Assembly (NCBI RefSeq): GCF_907165205.1
Contig: NC_058192.1
Span: forward strand, 12,214,001-12,278,000
Length of the DNA stretch: 64,000 bases
Origin: Coccinella septempunctata
Taxonomy: Eukaryota > Arthropoda > Insecta > Coleoptera > Coccinellidae
Reading direction: 5' to 3'
The position numbers were made by a program, and so were the translations under genes. Below, in pieces: positions 56,508 to 64,000 of this stretch; position 1 is the first letter of the stretch; every line of letters begins with the position of its first letter. A model generated the notes under the pieces. That model did no database searches, was not told the DNA's origin, and was given only the letters and a program-made list of their open reading frames with translations.

Positions 56508-59500
56508 TATATTTAAAATTAGATCTATATTTTAGCGCAGAAGACATCCCTGGAGTTTTGTACCAGGGATATATGCCAGATATACCGTCTAGCACTAACA
56601 CGTTGTTATCTTTAAACTCCAAAAAAGTCCTTCAAAAAAGCACATACCTGTAACCGTGGTATTTGGCACAACAGCTTATGTTTTATTCGGTTTGGGTGAG
56701 AACATGTTCTCATAAGACGATCTATCATGTGTATGCTCTGTATTCTCCTTTGAAACAAATCTCAAGTATTTTAAATAACTATTTGATTACTAGAAACGAT
56801 TTTTAAGCCAAATTGTCGTACGAATATAAAGTTCTTTGGAAATGTACCACAGAAAGTAGGTGATTCGTCTACACTGATCAAAAATTGTGTATATTCGAGA
56901 GAAAACTCACTTTTTGCACTTGAATAAAAGAAATTTTCAATATTGCTGTAGGTTGGTATATACCATACAGAAAGGCGTATGTTTGCGTATAACACATAAA
57001 ATATGGTCCTCAGATAATTATCGGCTGAGTTTAAAAAAAAATTACAAGAAATTCATTTTTGTAGGTCTATGATATCTTTATCTTTTTGTGGGCTGTTGTA
57101 ACTTATGTGGTACCTATTGTTTAGTATCAATTGTGGATTAATAATTATCACAGACTCCACCTGTTGTTCATTTCTCTACTACGTTGTCCCTCTAAAGCAG
57201 TCTTGCTTACGTACTGTAGAAATTTCAGGCAGGTTACCTTACTTACTTGTCGTCAAAGACAATATGCTGAGGTGTTGTTGAGTTGATCAAAATTTGGGCT
57301 AAAATAGATTTGAAGGAATAAATAAATGACCTCATTGAAATTTTATTAGAATAATAAATAATAAAATGGCTTAATTTTCACGCTAGCTATCGCTACTTAT
57401 TTCTACGATCTATCGAAGAACTGCCTTCAGTCTGAAAGCACCTTTATCTATATATATATACATCCGTCGATTACTCAAGAGCCGCTTAAATTCAATTCCA
57501 CCACGAATTTTTCCGGACGTCATTCGAAATGATTGGGGCGTTCTGGTCGACACCTTCCCCATATGCTGTGTGGTCCAATTTTTTTTTCACCTCGGAATTT
57601 GATGCGCCACTGATCTAATGGCCGTAACACCTGTCTTAGCCGACTGATTGATTACGAAACTGATTGATTAGCTTCGAATTGCCTCTAATTACACATTGGA
57701 ACCTAATGAAATTATGGACGAGCAAACCCGAGGTCCGAATTAACGGTCGACTTTAGATGTAAATAAAACAATTAATTTGTTGTTTATGCGCCCCGCGCGT
57801 GAGCAGGGTAAATATTTAAATTTCGGTTGGTCGGTAGCGTTTTTTTGATTGATCACCGGAGTTGGAATTAATTTTTTCCTTGAATAATATATGACGAAAG
57901 GGAGGAACATTAAAGGAATTATTCAACCTTCTATTCAGATTATATTCAACATAAAATTAATGGAAAATAAATAAGGATAAAATAGTGTCAAGACTTCTGA
58001 CTTCCATTGATTGAATTGGAATTCATCTCGTCGTAGATTAATCCATCCATTTCATTATTATTCGAATTCCAATTGTCACTATAGTACATAAAACTGAAAT
58101 TATTTTCGATCAACCCCCGTAAGTGATTTCGTTTGGAGGATTTCACAAGACCACACGTCGTTCAACACGACGAATGTAGCAATTTTCAACGACCTCTTAA
58201 AACATCAAAGGCATATATATCAGTTTCATATCCAAGAAAACATAACGTTCCAAACGACCGTAGTGCTAGGTCCGGATGAGTTACAAGAATTCTGCCAGCG
58301 TGTCATATTCGATATCGCTATTTTGGAAATTTAACGAACTGTAACACCGCCTGGGCATGATGCTCTCGCTAATTGGGTATAAGCTGCTCGACAAAAAAAA
58401 CGATACTCGTTTGGTAACAAGGCAGGAGTAGCAAAACGAATCTTCAAGTTTCTTCTATGCTTCAGCATATCAATTGATGTTGATTTTAATGGATTATTGT
58501 CGTGTCATGCAATCATATTCTTTCTGTACGTACAGATACAGTAATACTAAGAAGTAACATATTCAACTTATATTATATCCTACACTCTTTGAATCCTGGT
58601 GGCAGATATTGAAGTCTCCTTTTTGGAGAGACTATACATATTTTTTCTATGAGTTGAATGACCTCACACATTCAAAATTTATCATTTAATGTCACTAAGT
58701 TGACTGAGTCCAATTACCTTTATCATCCAATATTCGGTTTATAATGAACAGCGCGATAACAGAAATTTATCAATAATTATGCATATGTGTCCTAGTAACG
58801 AATTTTTTATATTTTCTAATAATGACAATATTGTATTGATTTCTAATTCATTGATTTATTGAGTAGTTTTTAATATTTGCTTGATCGAAATTGTCTAGTC
58901 TATAAGTGGTCCTATATCAGGGGTGTATGGAAGAAAACTCATCAGAATCCTGCGAATTCCTCTGATGATAGTTCTAATGATAGTCGTTAAAGAAAAAAAC
59001 TGTTAATTTACCAACCCGGTAGGTGAAGTATGTTTTGCTCGGAAAACCGTGAAGTTTTGCTTTGCCTGAACGGTCTGATGATAACATTTTGCTTTCGAAT
59101 GAAAGCACATTAACACTTTTTCACACCATCAATGGAGCAAGACGGGTGCTGAGCTAATTCTAGCAATCGTATTTCGCTCTATGCGAAATTTACATGGTTC
59201 GGTTATGATTATGCACAGATAAACGGTAGATATTTGAAACGATCGGTTGCGAAGGAGATAAGATGGAAATAATATGTCATTAGAAGAGATTTGTGGACGT
59301 AGTTAACTGGTGTATTCGAAAGGAAAGTGAATTTTCATTTGCGTGTACTGAAGTTTTGTATCTATAGTACCTATTGAACAAAAAACATGTGGGTATAAAT
59401 AATGGTTGATATGTCTAACATTTTTGTGATTCGGATGACATTTTTTTCAACCGATCATTAAAGCAGTGATTTCAAAATTTTTATCCATCAAGAAGTGATT

Positions 59501-60403
59501 TCCCAGAGAATGGACGGCTTAGGCTTAGGCATTCATAAGCAGAACCAGCGCATTCGCCATATTGCACCCTTGATCTTCATAATATTGGGTTTTTCAAAAT
59601 ATAGGACAGGATGATTTCAGAACAATAACCTATTGGCAGAGGGTAATAGATGACCATATGAGGAGTCAAAAATGGATATTCAAACATCTTTAAGTCTACT
59701 AGATCCTGAGATACTGGGTTTCCTTAAGATTCAAACCACCAGATATATAATTTTTAAACTGTTGAATAGATTTTGATGTTATTTTACAATCTTTTTGTCT
59801 TCGAGACACTCGAAAGGTGTGAAAAACAGTAAAAAACAGGACTGTTTTGTACGTTCGTGTACGAAAACATCACTCTGTGCCTGAAATTTTTTTTTATTGT
59901 CATGTCATATAAAAGGGCACGTTTTTCAAAAACTTAAATTACTCATTAAGTGCAGGACATTGATCTCAAAATACTCGCATAAAAAAGGAAGATTTTGAAT
60001 TTAGTTTCAATCATTTTATCCTTTTAAACCCGTTTGCACCGACTCATTTAAGACAGGAATGACAGGATTAACGTTAACTCGGTGATTGCTAAGGTAACTG
60101 CTATAGAAATCAGAGAAATAATCAAGTATTACGTTAATCTCGCCTTATAAGTCACTGCACAAGGCTGTTAATAAAAAAAGATTGATAAAAACCCCATTAA
60201 TAACCAATTCCTCCTCATCAACAAAAGGGGTATCTATTTCTCAATTTCTGGCACAAAAAATCCTTAATTATAAATGAAAATTTGAATAATCTATAAAAAT
60301 AAAAGTTAATCTATGAATATTATATAAACACATCACATGAGCCTTTTTCTACAAAATTGTGAACCTAATCTAATCCTGACACTGTGTAAAGAAATTAAAA
60401 AAA
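56508..60403. other. Intron/intergenic DNA, with a balanced block at 57480-57860
   Basis: No exon, RNA gene or paired repeat was recognised. 57480-57860 is CpG-richer and is a candidate regulatory block. There is a short TATATATATATA run near 57452. The rest is AT-rich. Confidence 0.35.
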
Positions 60404-61150
60404 TTCAACCCCATTAGCCCAGATTTTCTTCTGGGGTGCTTAGTTATTTCAAAGGGTTATGTTAGGTAAGGTTAGGTTAGGTTGAGAGTTTCTAAAAAAA
60501 TTTTAAAAAATTCAACTCCACTAGCCCAGATTTTCTTCTGGAGTGCTTAGGCATATCAGAGGATTAGGTTAGGTAAGGTTAGGTTAGGTTGAGACTTTCT
60601 AGAAGAAATTCGAAAAATTCAACTCCACTAGCCCAGATTTTCTTCTGGAGTGCTTACGGCCGGTTTCATAATCAAACCTTAAGTCGCTTCAATTTTAGAG
60701 CTTCCTTTAACCCTACTAACGTCCAGTTTCATAATCAAATTTAAAGTCACTTTAAGCTTAAAGCTTCCTTTACTGTCATTTTTAGTAGGGTTAAAGGAAG
60801 CTTTAAAATTGAAGCGACTTTAGGTTTAAGAATGACACTAACGTCCAGTTTCATAACCGAATTCAACGTCACTTTAAGCTTAAAGCTTCCTTTACTGTCA
60901 TTTTTAGTAGGGTTAAAGGAAGCTTTAAAATTAAAGTGACTTTAGGTTTGATTATGAAACCAGCCGTAAGGGAAGCTTTAAGCTTACGTCCAGTTTCATA
61001 ATCAAATTTAAAGTCACTTTAAGTTTAAAGCTTCCTTTAATGTCATTTTTAGTAAGGTTAAAGGAAGCTTTAAGCTTAAAGCAACTTTAGGTTTGATTAT
61101 GAAACTGGACGCTAGTTATTACAAAGGGTTAGATAAATTTTCTACAATCA
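60404..61150. repeat. 107-bp tandem array, third unit split by MITEs
   Basis: TTCAACCCCATTAGCCCAGA starts unit 1 (60404). Units 2 and 3 start with TTCAACTCCACTAGCCCAGA at 60511 and 60618. Each full unit contains GGTTAGGTAAGGTTAGGTTA-type words. Unit 3 breaks off after GTGCTTA at 60656 and resumes with GTTATTACAAAGGGTTAG at 61115, exactly where unit 1 reads GTGCTTAGTTATTTCAAAGGG. It then degenerates. Confidence 0.93.
60657..61112. mobile_element. Stack of hairpin MITEs inserted in each other
   Basis: Flanked by TA (60655-60656, 61113-61114). The unit is a self-complementary hairpin of about 125 bp, running from CGTCCAGTTTCATAATCAAA through TTAAAGCTTCCTTTACTGTC and its mirror AGGGTTAAAGGAAGCTTTAA to TTTGATTATGAAACTGGACG. 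Complete or near-complete units lie at 60719-60840 (right end altered), 60842-60966 and 60986-61112. The outer left half (60657-60718) and a small GGAAGCTTTAAGCTTA piece (60970-60985) belong to an older, interrupted unit. No coding sequence. Confidence 0.9.
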
Positions 61151-62419
61151 ATCAATGCAAACCCATAAACATATCATTGTGTGCAGATTTTTTGGTAATT
61201 TCAAAAGAGTTCCGAACATATTTTAGGTAGATTTTCGACATATTTCAAGAGAATATCTCGCTGGGTTCATCACTGAAATCACGGGTAATGTTTACGAATT
61301 CTCGCTGTGCACTGCACGTCTTTAAGTATATTACGACTACGTAAATGGCATGCAACAATTTCTTCAGGTGGGTAGTTATTTCCAATTTGCGAAGGTTAAA
61401 AGCACTTCAAGACCAGAATCGCAGCGATATATTCCCTCCATTCCGTTGAATCGTAAAGCTCCAATGAATTCAGTTAGTGGCCGATGCCATCGAAATTTGT
61501 CGTCCAGTATGTCTGTCTAGCTTTCGCTCGCCTGTGTGTGGTCTGTCTGCAGCTCGACACTTCGCAGCAGCTCTAACTTCTCCTATTACCACGGTCTCGG
61601 GTTGTAAGGGATCCGTTATTATGGTACGCCTCCTCACAAGGCCCCGGGGTCGATCTTCTCTTCATCTCCCTCAACTACCTTTCAGGAAACTCATGCTGGA
61701 TTATGCATAATCCAACTACTCGTTCTCGGGAATATATTCAAGCTTTATGGACCGTCGTCGACGGGCTGTATAGCGAAAGAGCGTCGAGGAAGGATACGCG
61801 ATTTCGAGAGATGGGGTTTTTTGACGTTGATTATAGCGTGAGGGCGTTATTGACGGATGGAGGATTTGACGCCTTTCCGACCGGTTTCTGGATGGATCTC
61901 CGAGCCTTCCAGGATAATTCTTACGTTACGAGAACTGGGAAATGAGTTGGGATAAGGAAGACAAGGGACGATATTGAGATAATCAACAGCATTTTGGAAA
62001 ATACTGATTTGAATGAAAGTTAAAAACTATACGGAGACAATTTCATAAGAAACATTTTATAGCTCTACGATAATGAGTCATGGTAAGATCTCTGAGTTAC
62101 TACAACCAAGACTGAATAACATGTGGTTTCAAAATAGTTGTCTGTAGCATTTTGAGGGTTAATATTTTGTACTTGAACGTAATACTCAGCTTCCACTATT
62201 TATAGGATTATCTGGTTATCTTTCAAATTTGACAAAACTGCCAAGTTATGTGAAAAATAGCAATTATGATTCAACTGAAGAAAAAACGTAGTAAAGACAT
62301 GACAATTGATTCTTTCTGATAAAAAAATTTCTGTAGAAATTCTCTATGATAATGTTAAAGGAAGAAATATTCTCGTTCTGAAATGGTCTATAGTTGAATT
62401 TTTTTATTTATTGATTATA
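61151..62419. other. Non-coding DNA, with a balanced block at 61300-61960
   Basis: Frames at 61477-61710 and 61703-61945 overlap by a few bases, and the second looks somewhat protein-like, but no family or splice signals are evident. Treated as candidate regulatory DNA. The rest is AT-rich. Confidence 0.35.
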
Positions 62420-63314
62420 CAGGGTGTATTTGAAGGTGAGGCTTTTTTTTTCAACAGAAGGTAGAACTGGTCAAAATGAAGCGTTTCACCACAAATCACC
62501 TAAACAAAACTTTCAAAATGACAAAGTAGAAAAAAAATTGAAAATGATTACTGAAATAGATCCTAATACGACCCTAGACCGTTTGTTAGCTGAATTATCG
62601 CAAAGCAGTGGGAAAAACTCATCTCCTGATTCGACCATGTGGTTTCGTTTAGGATATTGGCTCGTTCGATATTTACGTGGTAATGAAAATGGAAACTTAG
62701 GATTGCCGAATTGTTCTCATTATTTCTTAGTAATTTACAAGATTTTATGAAATGGCTCATTTCGATACCAACTGACAGAAGAGACTTTGGACACAAGAGT
62801 AAAAAATAGAATAAAACTTCAAAATCTAACCAATTAAATTTGTCTGAATTATTCAAGAATTTATTCACAATGTGCATCACAATCTGCTTGTTCGAAAATT
62901 CCAACAATCGTCGTAAAAATGGGATGAAATGGGGAATCATCATAGCACTTTTGCAACATAACTAACATAAGCACTTTCAAGAAACTGCCTCGATTTTCTA
63001 CATTTTTTTTTCACCCTATATTGAACGATTCAACAATTATGATTCTCTCAAAAGTGACCTGATGCATCTAATCCGATTAACTTGGTACTGAACCATTCAC
63101 TGTCCAGCCACATGTTTATGTTTTGTTTCGTTTTTGCGATGCCAGAGTCACATTCCATAGTCCCGTACTTGAAATTCAATGAAATTTTATCGAACTTCTC
63201 GGGGTTGTATCTCAGCCATCTTGGATATTTTATAGAGAAAATTTTTGATTAAACGATTCATTTCGATGAGTTCTACCTTTTGTCAAAAAAAACCTCACCT
63301 TTGAAATCACCCTG
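62420..63314 (+). mobile_element. Family F element, complete copy
   Basis: TA on both sides (62418-62419, 63315-63316). The ends CAGGGTGTATTTGAAGGTGA and (complement) CAGGGTGATTTCAAAGGTGA are inverted. Pairing continues through the AAGGTAGAACT and TCRAAATGAA words for about 75 nt. 895 bp. No transposase motif is recognised, although frames on both strands (62424-62750 plus, 62563-62943 minus) are long for the composition. Copies at 55681-56507 (inverted), 41935-42120 and 42506-43025. Confidence 0.92.
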
Positions 63315-64000
63315 TATTATGAAGTGAGTTTGATAGATTTTTTTTTATCGCAGTCTCAAATGAACTCGCAGAAGGTGGCAATTTATTATTTATTTCCCAA
63401 ACCCTGGGAGATTCGAGAAAAACTCATCTGAAAGCCTGGCAACCTTTTCATCCTACCCACCGAATTTCATCTCCCATCATCTTCCGCCGGCAGTTGACGT
63501 TTTTTCCCATTTCCACCGTTTTCATTACACGTAAATTTTACATTTTTCCCGTTGATTCCATCTCTTATCACTCGCTCAAGCTCTCAAGGGTTGGAATTTT
63601 TTACCGGCAATTAATTTTATTGAAAGCCTCCGTTCCTCTTCGGGGATTGCTACCGTGGACCCCCTTGGGATTGCCGCATTCATTAGACCTGCCTCGTCCT
63701 CGTGTAATTTGGGCAAAATGCGTTTCGTACACGTCAACTTTACGTCGCGAGCAACGGAGGGTCTGTCAACCAAACGTCACATCCGTTTTCTGTGTATGTT
63801 TAAGCGTCGAATTTAAATTTTAGCGGTACGTTTGTCGGGGGAGTTGCTGGTTGGTACTCGTGGGGATTTTGATTTTTTGATTGATGTGAGAATGCTGAAA
63901 AAACAATGGCATCTCATTGTTGCTGAAATATAGAATTTTTTGCTTCTTTTTCTGGTGTTACGATTCTCACGAAATTTTGAACGAGTTTCTATGGTTTTCA
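63315..64000. other. Balanced-composition DNA to the window end
   Basis: 63370-63860 is CpG-richer and single-copy, with shadow frames on both strands. No recognised gene. Candidate regulatory DNA. Confidence 0.3.

Noticed and set aside
60440..60600. Interstitial telomere made of TTAGG
   Set aside because: The GGTTAGGTTAGGTT words are short, interrupted, and part of a 107-bp tandem unit, not a pure pentamer array.
61477..61945. Two consecutive plus-strand frames (MADAIEICRPV..., MHNPTTRSREY...)
   Set aside because: No homology recognised, no splice signals that join them, and composition explains the absence of stops.
1..64000. CRISPR array, prophage, secretion or defence operon
   Set aside because: Introns, spliced tRNAs, mariner elements and absence of dense gene packing show insect nuclear DNA. 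No regularly spaced short repeats with unique spacers exist.

Overview
This window is nuclear DNA of an animal, almost certainly an insect. It is AT-rich and intron/intergenic in character. It carries two intron-containing eukaryotic tRNA-Tyr genes, several mariner transposons with TA target duplications, decayed non-LTR retrotransposons, many foldback MITEs, and one spliced exon of a T-box transcription factor. A beetle is plausible, but nothing here fixes the order. There are no bacterial operons, CRISPR arrays or prophage.

The only clear host protein-coding sequence is a 313-nt internal exon on the + strand at 49148-49460. It has a good acceptor and donor and encodes a Ser-rich N-terminal stretch followed by the first residues of a T-box. 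It is most like the Tbx20 group (midline/H15 of insects). No other exon of the gene is recognisable, so both flanking introns are long: 14.5 kb or more downstream, and unknown upstream. Much of the rest is therefore probably intron or regulatory landscape of this gene. Blocks of more balanced base composition without repeats (about 5380-5950, 9120-9660, 13990-14330, 24000-24480, 27200-27560, 36890-37740, 43300-43880, 47490-47980, 55000-55560, 57480-57860, 61300-61960, 63370-63860) stand out against AT-rich filler and are the best candidates for cis-regulatory DNA.

The remaining DNA is a fossil record of mobile elements, layered in a readable order. Region 1-9 kb: a foldback element of family B, a 5'-truncated non-LTR retrotransposon with an almost intact reverse transcriptase (3831-5327) sitting inside DNA transposon family A, and a snap-back MITE of family D. 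Region 10-23 kb: two mariner copies, a TA-flanked MITE with GGGGAG ends, tRNA-Tyr, the empty copy of family A with remains of a spliced helix-turn-helix gene, and two more MITEs. Region 24-32 kb: two copies of one non-LTR retrotransposon (one interrupted by an 8-bp-duplication MITE), and two mariners, both inside family B elements. Region 33-43 kb: the second tRNA-Tyr (opposite strand), a TAGTC simple repeat, a 130-bp minisatellite, and a 574-bp tandem duplication. Region 44-57 kb: family D, I, B and F elements, the T-box exon, two RNase-H retroelement fossils, and a palindromic element built on a CTCGAGCGTGTCAGATT motif. Region 57-64 kb: a 107-bp tandem array split by a stack of self-inserted hairpin MITEs, and the most complete family F element.

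The most unusual things are the cases where a filled and an empty site are both present in the window, the stack of hairpin MITEs, and a purine-loop hairpin (CTGANGA...CGAAAC) that recurs in three otherwise unrelated element families. All family letters (A, B, D, F and so on) are names given here. Similarity was judged by eye and no database was searched.
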